A stretch of 64,000 bases of DNA from Xenoacremonium recifei (taxonomy: Eukaryota > Ascomycota > Sordariomycetes > Hypocreales > Nectriaceae). The DNA lies in NCBI GenBank assembly GCA_012184525.1, contig WOFQ01000001.1, positions 1 to 64,000 of the forward strand, read 5' to 3'. Position numbers and translations under genes: made by a program. A model generated the notes under the pieces. The model worked only from the letters and a program-made list of their open reading frames with translations, did no database searches and was not told where the DNA came from. The stretch's first letter is position 1; each line of letters begins with the position of its first letter. Shown here one piece after another: positions 23,930 through 33,675 of the stretch.

Positions 23930-24231
23930 TCGAATCCTCATCAACATCGTCGTAATCGTCATCTTTATCGAAAACTATTTCGATATCGCCGCCTTGTTAT
24001 TCCTGTTCTTCCTCGTCTTTGTCCTCGTCCTCCTCATCCTCGTCGTCTTCTTCTTCTTCCTCAAATTGCCCTTCGTCGTCTTCATCGCTGGTATCCCCAG
24101 CTACGCCCCGGTCATTATCGCTCGATTCATCTTCCGAGTAATTCGCTTCCTACTGAATATCCGCGACCCCAAGCCTGTGATATGCTGCATCATTTGACTT
24201 TATCTGGCTTGAATGCTAAGTTGAAAATCCT
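23930..24231 (-). pseudogene. Relic of an acidic low-complexity protein
   Basis: One minus-strand frame reads NDAAYHRLGVADIQ, a TAG, then EANYSEDESSDNDRG. A long run of Asp and Glu (about 35 residues) follows, then a TAA, then more acidic sequence and a GTGAGT splice donor-like site after about 30 further residues. The two stops could each derive from Gln codons by C-to-T. The acidic run has a skewed composition that also makes artificial leucine/valine-rich frames on the other strand. I do not recognise the parent protein. Confidence 0.4.
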
Positions 24232-26089
24232 CCAGCGTTGCTTTGGAGCAGACCGCAAGACTCTGAATATGAAGCAGATGAACCTCTTCTATATAGAGAT
24301 ATATCGCTTCAAGGAGGACACGATCATGAATTTATTTTTCCAGGACTTAACCGGCATTTAGTCTTATACAATATCTGAGCAAGCGGAAATTCCTGCTAAA
24401 CATCAGGTCCATGCTACGAAGTATGACACATAGCCGGGCCTCCACTGCAGCTAGGCAGAGCAACCGAGCGCCCCGCCATTAACCAAGTAAGTAGCCTTTG
24501 TTCCACACTGGGACATAGGGTTGTTTCGTTCTGTTCGATGTTCCCAATCTTGTCAAGTGGGGTGGCTTGCGAGGGAATGTCTGCGTATCATGTCTGACTT
24601 TCGCGAGGCAGTATGGACAATGATGACCATGATAGTGATAGAGGTGAATTCAGTTCACACGAGCATGAACGTTCTACTTTTGTCCTGAACGCGACCGGAA
24701 CGCGTTCGCGGGACGCGATATGCGAAATTATTCTTTTCAACATGCTGAAGGTTGACAAGGAGAAAAAGCAAAACTAGGTGGTAGTTGTGCAGGGGAGTCA
24801 AGCGCTGCCGCATCCTCTTTCAAATGAAGGAGGATCTGCGCGGCATGAGCCAATCAGAAGCGGTCAATTTCCTCTTTTCCTTTAAAGTGCGGGGGGGATG
24901 GGGATGTAGATTCGGCAACATTGAAAAACAGCGCCGATATCACCTTTTTTTTATCATTCCACTCCTCACCCCTCTCCAACACACTCTGCGCATGCGCCAA
25001 GTACTTCATCCATATTCCTCGGTTCTCGTGCTTCGGAAACGGAAACACCTTCCTCACTCTCCGTAGCACATTCCTATATATCTGCCGTGCTTGTCTGTTG
25101 TTGGTGAGCTAGTTTAACATCGCTAATCGTAATAGTTAGTATATGTCTACTGAATCTTCCTCTTTTCGCCTCGTGATAAACCCATATGCCTCTAACTCAT
25201 CGTCTGCTAGTAGTAGCAACGATGTCGGGGTGTCCCTCTGCGCTAGGAAACGTGATTAATATCCCACATGCTACCCGGGAGGCCGTCGGTTTCGGTCTCG
25301 GTCTCGTCATTTATATTATGTCGTCAATCACTCGACTCATTCAGGGTTGAATTTATTGTTTCCCTGTACGGAGTACGGAGTAGTTCCTGCTGTATTATTC
25401 AATCCTGTTCCGCAACAGTAAGTTTGGTTCAGTTGCCTTACAATCATGATCAGCGTTTCACCATTTCGTTTATTATCATGTAGATCATGATCGACAGTTG
25501 TTATACGTGCTGCTAACGCCGCGAACCTCTCATCAAGGTTGCAGGTAAGCTGAAAAAGTAATAGTTAAACCACTAAAACAATTAGATGTTAGACCATGGA
25601 GCGTTGATTGAGCAACTAGTGAAGCTCGCAGGCTAGCAAATCTGCGTATACATTACCTCGGTTCGATGAACACGATTAACGGAGCAGCTTGCTTTCTAGG
25701 CATCGATATCTGACGACACCTCATCGAGGATTTTAGATCTACCACAATACAATAAGTAACGAACCTTCCTCTGGGTCTGCCAGCTATAACCCAAGAGCTA
25801 GAAAAACGGGATTCGAGGAAAATGTCATATAATATCGCCGATCTCACCTCTCAGCTAATCTAAGAAATGATATTTAAAACCAATAAAGAGCAGCTCAAAG
25901 CAAGAATAAGGTACTGTTACAAAGAAAGACGACAATTAGTATTTACTAAACTACATACAGGAAAGTAACTCTTAGAATTCTCCTCCAAACATAGGCTTGC
26001 AGCTGTGGAACGTCCAGGGAACCTTAGACAAGGCCCGCTAATAGGCAGAAATCTTAGTGCTAGCGGGAGACAAAACGAAACAATAAGCA
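24232..26089. other. Gene-poor spacer
   Basis: No supported gene. It contains a CpG-dense palindromic patch around 24680-24720 (AACGCGTT core) and a GTACGGAGTACGGAGTAG motif at 25366-25383. Its right part (25650-26089) follows the end of the UDP-galactopyranose mutase relic and may be its decayed 3' region. Confidence 0.45.
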
Positions 26090-26700
26090 AGACAGCGCTC
26101 GTAGTTCTGGCGGCCATTAACGAAGTCGGGATAGTCGAGGGTTAGCTCAACCGCACCACTGACAATATTGTCGACAGCTTCCACACCAAGCATGAACGAG
26201 TGGTCTTAGTTGCCGACCTCATACCTCCAAGAGCCGAAGCAACCGCGAGATCAGATGTCGAGGTCCTGGAGTTTGGGCAGGAGCTGCTATAAGATACCCT
26301 CGCGTTCTAGAGAGGGAATGGGTAACCATGATCGAAGAAGCGACAGTAGTATATAGAAACAATTTCATCTTCGGGCTTAACCATATCTGTATTGATAAGG
26401 CCCTGGATGCAGTGTTTAAGTAAGTTCTCCTCAACCACAGGTTTGAGCGGGGACTGGGAGACCTCGAGCATAATAGACCAGTAGGGGCCCTCCTTAGGCT
26501 CTGAAGATGTAGCCTCGGAGCTGTCGGCGTTATAGAGAGTAGGTAGCTTGACATCAGCCTGGGGCTGGTTATAGGGAGAATAGTTGGAGAAAATAGTAGC
26601 GCGGTAGAAGGGGCAGTTATTTTCCGGGAAATACAGCCAGCACTTATTGCTAATGGATTCCGGGCGCTCGCCACGGATACCAAAACATATATGATGGCCT
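26090..26700 (-). pseudogene. UDP-galactopyranose mutase relic (C-terminal part)
   Basis: The minus strand encodes, in order, WLYFPENNCPFYRATIFSNY, SPYNQP, GPYWSIMLEVSQSPLKPV, IQGLINTDMVKPEDEIVS and FDHGYPF. After a frameshift it continues with LEREGIL, QLLPKLQDLDI, SRGCFGSWRYEVGN and DHSFMLGVEAVDNIV, then GAVELTLDYPDFVNGRQN. This is the known block order of fungal UDP-galactopyranose mutase, which makes UDP-galactofuranose for the cell wall. Three stops interrupt the last part. One replaces Trp (TGG to TGA in DI-W-SRG) and one replaces Gln (CAA to TAA in GN-Q-DHSF), both RIP-type changes. The N-terminal FAD-binding half is absent. It is a dead, truncated copy; a working copy would be expected elsewhere. 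Confidence 0.85.
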
Positions 26701-26748
26701 CTTCGCCCTCACGACTTTGTCTCGTTATCACAGTTGGTTTAGTTTACG

Positions 26749-26884
26749 GCTTAATTAGTATAATTTGCACGAAGAGTCAGAACTAGGAACATGTTATGAA
26801 GTACCCCAACCGCCTTACGGCCGAAGGAATTATTTTCTCACTTGATGAAGTAGGTGATTATTCCCGAATCGTAAAGATATAAGT
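26749..26884 (-). repeat. Dispersed repeat, copy 1 (matches 41336-41470 inverted)
   Basis: The reverse complement of this segment aligns nearly end to end with 41336-41470. Shared blocks include CTTATATCTTTACGATTC, CACCTACTTCAT and ATGTTCCTAGTTCTGACTCT. Both copies begin with CTTA and end with TAAG, a possible minimal terminal inverted repeat. Most differences are transitions. It lies immediately upstream of the UDP-galactopyranose mutase relic. No coding capacity; a MITE-like or other transposon remnant is likely. Confidence 0.75.
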
Positions 26885-27088
26885 AAGGTATCCGGCATGT
26901 TTGTTCACTATGTGATGGATGGCGCAAATTTATGCTTCGATACTTAGTCGTTCTTTCCCCTGAAGAGGAATATCAACCTTGGTTTTGCAGGTACGTCCTG
27001 CGTAAAAAGATAACAATACAGGATGTTTTGGCACTATACGTACGCTTTAGTATCAGCTGTTGTTGAAGTTCATCAAAATTTCATCAAA

Positions 27089-27403
27089 ATGTCATCGACA
27101 CCGACCGCAGAATTCTCCGCGCTGATTTCAAAGGGTAAATCCCCATATGCCTCCATGATCAACGCCATCCAAGAACATGGCAATGCGTCCCGACCACCGC
27201 CCGAGATAACTCCGAACTACCTCATCAACATCGAAGATCCGACTGTTCCATCTCTACCGCCGATAGTCGAAAATGTGCTCGCAGATGATAAGCTTCCAGT
27301 AGATAATATCTACTGTTTAACTGAAGTCAGGAATCCCGGCCGTCAGGGTATTGGCGAGATGCATTTCAAGGGCGCCCCGAGAGAATCTTTTGGTCCGACA
27401 TGA
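27089..27403 (+). CDS. Small protein of unknown function
   Basis: An ATG at 27089 opens a 104-codon frame (the same frame also has an ATG at 27023). The product is hydrophilic, begins SSTPTAEFSALISKGKSPYA, contains RPPPEITPNYLINIEDP and ends in a glycine-containing tail. It has no signal peptide, membrane helix or recognised domain. Composition is protein-like, but it stands alone in a decayed region and may be a fragment or an exon. Low confidence. Confidence 0.35.
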   Translation: MSSTPTAEFSALISKGKSPYASMINAIQEHGNASRPPPEITPNYLINIEDPTVPSLPPIVENVLADDKLPVDNIYCLTEVRNPGRQGIGEMHFKGAPRESFGPT

Positions 27404-27654
27404 TGGCTATCTGCTGTCAGACCATTGCTGGTATATACGGAGGCGATATGCGAAGACTGCTAGTGGAAGTAGGCGTGTTCTCGTTCACAAAGCCGATCAG
27501 GAATAAATGCGATTGCTCCGTCCCATTCTTAATAATTATCCTGAGTTAATTTCCTCAAAAATTATCTATCATTCGTGAGCACAAGAAACTACCGTTTTGG
27601 CTCTTTAAACCACCAGTAGTGTATATAAGATTGCATTATATGAGCATATCTGGC

Positions 27655-27790
27655 CCCTGTATTACAGCGGGCTAAAGGCCTAAATGCCCTAGAACTATAG
27701 GCCTATATACCCTGGAATTACAGCCCGAAATACCCTGAACCTATAGCCTGAAGTGCCCTAAACCTGTAGCCTGAAGTGCTCTAAATACAC
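27655..27790. repeat. 23-bp tandem repeat array
   Basis: The word CCCT or its variants recurs at 27687, 27710, 27733, 27756 and 27779, spaced exactly 23 bp. The unit resembles CCCTAAACCTATAGCCTGAAGTG. A diverged extra unit with an insertion lies at 27655-27686. Copies differ by a few bases each. Inverted pieces (TTTAGGGCAC, CTTTAGGGCG) follow at about 27800-27835, so the region could fold back on itself. Confidence 0.8.
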
Positions 27791-27835
27791 TTTATCGGGG
27801 GCTATTTAGGGCACCTAAAATATGCTCTTTAGGGC

Positions 27836-28291
27836 GCGCCCAGAGAAGGCTGTTCAGCGCACTAAGAGAATATTATTCAGTGAACTTTAGACTGCAGCTT
27901 CAGGGCACCTATGCCTGTAGCTTACCGGCGGTGAATATATGATTCGCCGTAGTAGTATAATTTTGAAACCACTTAATGGCCTCGATCAGAAAGAATGACA
28001 CTGGGATGACCGAATCCTACTGTGTTAAGATAAGTTTGAAGTTTAGTCTCGCGGTTCCCCAGAAAGGCATGTGGGACCCGTCATAATTTGATATCGATCG
28101 CTTCACCGGGCTCGTCTTACTGTATATGGAGTAGATGGGATGTCCTAACAGGCTAGGGACCGCGTAAAATCCTCCATTAATAATTAAGTATATCTGCAAA
28201 TACCAATCTGCTCAATCTCTGCTATAATAAGAAATCACCCTGAATCCCCCGTTCCTCAAGTTCTCAGGACAAATCAAACATTTGCAACACG
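27836..28291. other. Spacer upstream of the amine oxidase gene
   Basis: No gene seen. The right half should contain the promoter of the amine oxidase gene at 28292. Confidence 0.45.
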
Positions 28292-29799
28292 ATGTATGAC
28301 GTTCTCGTTATCGGTGCAGGTCTCAGCGGCCTCCAGGCAGCTCTCACATGCCAGAATGGAGGCGCTACTGTGAAGGTGTTGGAGGCACGGGATCGTGTTG
28401 GGGGAAAGGTTCTGACAGCCGGCTTGACGACTGGCGGTTGTGTTGAGCTGGGGGCCGCCTGGATCAACGACACGAACCAATCTAGAGCGTACCGTTACGC
28501 AAAGAAATTCGGCCTAGAAATGATACAGCAAAATGTGAACGGAAATTGTTCAATGCATGACGTTGATGGCAGTGTACATGAGTTTAGCTACGGGGCTTCT
28601 CCATCTGTGGGTTCACATTTTAAGAACGGTCAAATTGATCAATGGCGCCAAATCTAACTTATTGACCTCTAGTTTGCAGTTCAAGACATTGATAACCTTG
28701 AGCGTATCAGGGACCTTATACACGACCTATCTCTGAAATCTAGAGTTGGGGAAATCGACCTGAAGGAATTTGATCATTTGACTCTTGACGAGTTTGTGTC
28801 CAAACACTCTGGTTCAGCAAGAACACTGAAGATGGTCAACCTCTGGACGCAAGTAATGATTGGAGTCGACTCCACCGACATCAGTGCCGGATTCTTCATT
28901 GACTATTGCGGCAAGGGTGGAGGATTAATGCAGATGCGCTCCGACACACGAGGCGGGGGTCAGTATCTACGCTTTAGAAAAGGTATGATTATCTGTGTGG
29001 CCTACCATTCTGTCAACTTCAATTTGTCTTACATGATTTATAAGGAGCCCAGCAATTGGCGTTCGGGCTCGAGCAGCTACTGCCTCGTGGAACAGTTGAG
29101 CTTTCCTCGCCTGTTGCTCAAATAATTGACCATGGAAGTCATGTCGAAGCAATTACAAAAAGCGGCGTTCGATTTCAAGGTCTAAAGCTGATCATATCCG
29201 TCCCAACCCCCCTCTATAGGGATATCAGCTTTACTCCTCCTCTTCAGAGTTCCAAGCTTATTGCTACTTCAAGTACAAAACTTGGGTATTATACCAAGGT
29301 GATAGCGGTCTACAAGTCCGATTGGTGGACCAAATTTGGATCCTGTGGATTGTCCCTAAGCTTCGACGGGCCCGTCGTTGTCGCGCGAGATACTAGCTCC
29401 CCCGCGGACGGCCAGTTCTCGCTGACATGCTTCGTGAACGGGTCAATTGGGAGACGTTGGAGCCAGCTTCCTATTGATAAACGACAAAAGATGGTTTTGA
29501 ATCACATCAAGAAGTTATATGGTGACCGAGAAGAGGCTCTTCACCCGGTACAGGTGTTGGAAATGGAATGGACAAAGGAACCATTTAGCAAGGGCGCCGT
29601 TTGCCCAATCGCTGGACTAGATGTGATGACGGATGTTGGACATGCATGGAAACTTCCGGTAGGAAATATTCACTTTGTTGGAACCGAATTCTCGCGAGAA
29701 TGGAAAGGCTATATGGAAGGGGCATTATGCTCAGGGAACGACGGAGGTCAAGAGGTGCTTCAAAAGCTCTTTGGTCTGAAGATAAAGCCAAACCTATAA
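28292..29799 (+). CDS. Flavin-containing amine oxidase
   Basis: FAD enzyme of the monoamine/polyamine oxidase family, about 455 residues in three exons, with introns near 28610-28675 and 28983-29044. The N-terminus is a clean FAD-binding fold: YDVLVIGAGLSGLQAAL, then VLEARDRVGGKV and GGCVELGAAWI. After the second splice GAQQLAFGLEQLLP follows, then VEAITKSGVRFQGLKLIIS, and a C-terminal HFVGTEFSREWKGYMEGAL, equivalent to the FAD-contacting end of the family. The Cys that covalently binds FAD in mitochondrial MAO is not in its usual context here, so FAD is probably non-covalent. No signal peptide. It lies next to an amino-acid permease and a class II aldolase, which suggests amine or amino-acid oxidation; the substrate is unknown. 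Confidence 0.88.
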
Positions 29800-30035
29800 G
29801 CTGACAGACATACATGAGATACTACCACAAAATGCATTTATTCTTTAGATCACTGAATAGCTTCTGAATGTCAAATACAGGCCATCCAAATTGCAACACT
29901 ATTGTCCTTGATGATTGAAAGAGCGATGTTTGAGACCTTCATACTAGCCATCAAACTTTGCGATCGAAGCTAAAAAAAATACTTCATTAAAGTACTGCTT
30001 CTTCGGAGAAGACTAGTGTCGATAACGTGCTGATA

Positions 30036-32045
30036 CTACCAAAGGCTGACATACGTCGCAATTCGCCGCCACAGTGGCCTTTTGTAATACTCATCTAAGA
30101 ACAGTATTTCGTCCTCGGAAAGAACATGACGGCCGGTGATTAGATCACTTGTGGCAGGATCCCGCCATTCCGTGCGCATAATGAGTTTGTAGCCGATAGT
30201 GAACACCACAATCAAGAGGAGACCGATCGTATACATGAAAAAGTTATACGCAGTAAACGCAGCTCCACCCTTTTGAAGATTAGCAAAAGAATTCGGAGAA
30301 TCAAGGTTCGATGCAAGATTTGAAGCAACTTACCAAAGGTTTGATGGCAGCATAGAGAAGACAGACTAGGAGCATTGTAGAAACTGCCAAGAGGTACGCC
30401 GGAGCAAGAGGCCATGCTATAGAGCGCCAGCCGTATGTTTGGTGAAGGAGCTTCTCATTTTGAGCTTGAAGTGCTTGATGGAATCGAAAGTTGGAGATAG
30501 CAACAACCATCCAGTTCACAAAGAATGATGCGCTTGTAATAGATATAAGCCAATTGACAGCCTCTAAACCGCCCTCTGTTTCCAGTGATTAGTACTAACA
30601 AGAAGACAGATGCACGGGTGGATAGAGGAAAGGACATACTGCTAAGACCCATGTAACTCATGACCACAGCAGCAACAGATGTGATCAAGAGTGCCCAACG
30701 AGGACGCCCCAACGCGTCGCACTTGGCCATAGCAGAGGGCACCAGCTTCTGCAATGCCATAGTGCGAAGGATGCGGGATGGGAGGTAGATAGACTCCAGA
30801 GCGATTGCGATGATACCGATGATCATGCATGCGTTTATAAGATCACCGACCCCTTTAATTCCAGCGTTGCTGACTGAGATAACAAATGGGGATGCGGCAG
30901 ATCCCGACCCTCCAAGAAGACGTGGGTCATCAGAAGGAACGAGCAAGCCAATAAAGACAACGCAGACCATGTACATGAAGCCGACACGAAGAGGAACCAA
31001 GGTCGAGGCATGGCCCATAGAGTAGCGCGGGGACTTGGCTTCACCACCCATGACACCGATAAAGATTTGATCGCCAACAGCCCAAATAGCGAGCAGAGCG
31101 CAATTGGCGAAGCCCTTGAGCAAAGTAAGTAAGCTCATGTCTGTTTATGAGCCTGGGAGAAATGACTTACTCCGAAACCGTTCAGAAATGCCCCATCTCT
31201 CCATGTACTACCATCATGGACGACGCCATCGGGACCAGCACCGCCAATGAGGGCGAGAGAAAGAATGACGATCAGAATGAAAAGGAGGATCTTTACCAAG
31301 GATCCAATGCTTTGTATCCAAGCAAAGATTTTGTTTGGAAGGAAGAAGACGACGAGGCAGATGAATAAGAAGATGGAGACTGCGTATTGTCAGCGAAATG
31401 TGGTGCCACATTGCTTGTAGATGAACCTACTCAGAGCAGCCTCCGGCACCTTTCCGGCTGCCCAATAATCCACCAAAACGACAAAGAACTCAGCCTCGGC
31501 AGCAAATACTGCGGTCCATCCTATTCATGAATCGACATCAGCAAAAAGAGGTCTTCGATGCGATTAATCGACGGCCGTAATACCTAGCCATTCTGCGAAT
31601 CCCGCACCGAAGGCGAGAGCTGGATCAACCCATCGGCCGGCATAGTCGATGTAGCTGCCAGAAGTGGGAAAAGCGACTGTCATCTCACCAAGAGATTGAA
31701 GGTTGGCCCAGACTCCCGTGCAGACCATCAAGTAGGCGAAGAACATGGTTCCAGGTCCGCCGTCCACCAGCGCCTTTCCGGTGGCAATGAACAAACCACT
31801 ACCCACATTGGAACCCAAAGAGATGATCTTCAAAATATCAATTGAGTTATTCGAAGACATAATGCTGTGCTGGAGGTTGCGCTTACATGGATTTGTCGTG
31901 GGGTGAAGTCCCTATGCAGTCCACCATCGTCCGCGGTCTCGTGGATCTGCGCCTCTTCCACAGAGTACCGAGAAGGGGCCATCCCAGGATTGCTTTTCCC
32001 ATTTCCCATGGTACTCTTCTCACCCTCCTGTGTAGAGGTACTCAT
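30036..32045 (-). CDS. Amino-acid permease (APC superfamily, fungal YAT type)
   Basis: Plasma-membrane permease with about 12 helices and about 560 residues in seven exons. The start at 32045 gives a hydrophilic N-terminus ending DFTPRQIH. After splicing this joins IISLGSNVGSGLFIATGKAL, the hallmark first helix. The next segments are GSYIDYAGRWVDPALAFGAG, AEWLGWTAVFAAEAEFFVV, NKIFAWIQSIGSLVKILLF and NGFGGFANCALLAIWAVGDQ. GVMGGEAKSPRY and LPSRILRTMALQKLVPSAMA follow, then the final helices, with a C-terminus ending at 30036. All splice junctions keep the family order. It is divergent from the class II aldolase gene. It may import the amine or amino acid handled by the neighbouring amine oxidase (inference). 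Confidence 0.9.
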
Positions 32046-32579
32046 GGTTGCAAGTTCAAGGTCTTAGATGATCGTTCAAAGTGAATGGTCAAGCGGAGTC
32101 TAAAACTGCTTCCTGTTGAAACGTGGGGTCGGCGTGTGATTGAAGTACTCGACATTATCGGCTTTCATAACGGCCAATCAGAGGAATGCTTATCTTCGAG
32201 GTGCTATCCAGTCGAAAGGGTTAGATTAGGCCGTACGTGATAGGAGTTTTGCCCCTCTTCCGGATCCCAACACTAGTAGGGCGTCGGGGCCCACGTTCCT
32301 TTCTCGGCGGTGTCGATAAGGATGAGAATGCGTGTCTCTTATCTATTATGCCACGATGCTTCTTGGGCGCCACCTCCTCGGCGACCTAATATGTGGATGT
32401 GCCGAGTCACTCTTCTTACATGGGGATCCATGACGGGAAAGGGGTGTCGGTTCCGTTGTTGCGGTCGCTCACCTCCCTCATCTAAAACCCCATTAGGACA
32501 GTCTTGCTGTTGTTAACTTCTTGAACCTCACAGTGGTCATCCGTGCTCTCCTTGTACCCCGTCTGCGCGCCTCAAAACC
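32046..32579. promoter_or_regulatory. Divergent promoter between permease and class II aldolase
   Basis: The 534-bp region between the two ATGs points to shared control. It contains several CGG/CCG triplets around 32230-32300 and a GC-rich patch near 32365-32480, but no motif that I can assign to a specific regulator. Confidence 0.4.
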
Positions 32580-33590
32580 ATGGCGCCAATGATGGGAACT
32601 GTCACGTCTTTGTCCCAAACCCCTGCAAAGGAGTCTGGTGGAAGAGTAACGAATCCTAAAGCCAACTCTTCTAGCGTGTTGCAGGCCCTTAGTCAAGGAG
32701 CCGCATTACCAGGGAGACCAATGTTCACGGACATGGACAAAGCGAGGCATCACATCCTTGAGCACATGGCTGGTGCATTTCGGGTATTGGCAAGACACGG
32801 CTGTGTCGAAGGAATTAGCGGCCATATTTCGATAAGAGATCCTGAAGATCCTTCTGTGTTTTGGACAAACCCGTCAGTATCCCACGAAACACGCTTTACT
32901 ATGATAGAAACCCAGTTTTGACAATACCCCAGCCTCGGGTATCATTTTGCACTCTTAGAACCTCGAGATATGATATTACTGGACAGGAACGGTAAAGTTG
33001 CTGGCGGTAACACGGCCCTTCCAGCCAATGCTGCTGGGTTCCTCATCCACAGGGCTATTCATGAGGCTAGAGCCGACGTTCATGCAGCATGCCACTTCCA
33101 CTCACCTCACGGAAAGGCATGGTCAGCTTTTGCGCAGCCACTAGAGATGATAAACCAAGATGTTGCCATATTTTATGGCGAAGCTCAAGCCGTCTACAGT
33201 GATTTTGGTGGTATCGTTCTCAGGGACGAGGAATCAGAGGCATTGGCCAGAAGTCTCGGGCCGAAGGGGAAAGCGATGATATTGAGGAACCACGGACTAT
33301 TAACTGTTGGTAGCACAGTTGATGAAGCTGCTTATTTATTCATGCTGCTAGAGAGGAGTTGTGGCATTCAATTAGAGGCAGATGCCGCTGCTGCAAGTGG
33401 TCGGCGAAAAGTGTTCATGTCGGAGGAGGCTGCCAAGTATACCTTTGAGATGACAAGCGATCCGGTAGGCCTTTTCGCAACGATATTTCAGCGCAAGCTA
33501 ACAAATCAAAAGGACAGTCTGTATGCTGAGTTTCAACCATATTTACAGTATGAAAACGCAATGACGGGAGTTGGAATGAGGACGATGTAG
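32580..33590 (+). CDS. Class II aldolase/adducin-domain protein
   Basis: Two exons (32580-32872 and 32933-33590) give 316 residues. The Zn2+ site of class II (fuculose-phosphate type) aldolases is visible: His82 in EGISGHISIRDP, His152 and His154 in CHFHSPHG, and His218 in LRNHGLLTVG. A long N-terminal extension of about 50 residues is low-complexity. Fungal members include aldolases and decarboxylase-like enzymes on hydroxy acids or sugars, and non-catalytic relatives. Here the metal ligands are kept, so an enzyme is likely. The frame ends at 33590, only 86 bp from the convergent regulator gene. Confidence 0.88.
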
Positions 33591-33675
33591 AACCAGCGTT
33601 GCTTTAACAGTGGCGTGAAAAAATAGACCACAACATCGTATGTAGCAATTTCCAGCACTAAGGTGCGCTTTCGAT

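Noticed and set aside
23994..24197. Very hydrophobic Leu/Val/Phe-rich open frame on the plus strand that looks like a membrane protein
   Set aside because: It is the complement of an Asp/Glu codon run of the minus-strand acidic relic, so its composition is an artefact.
24660..24720. CpG-dense palindromic patch around AACGCGTT
   Set aside because: Too short and imperfect to assign a function; could be chance.
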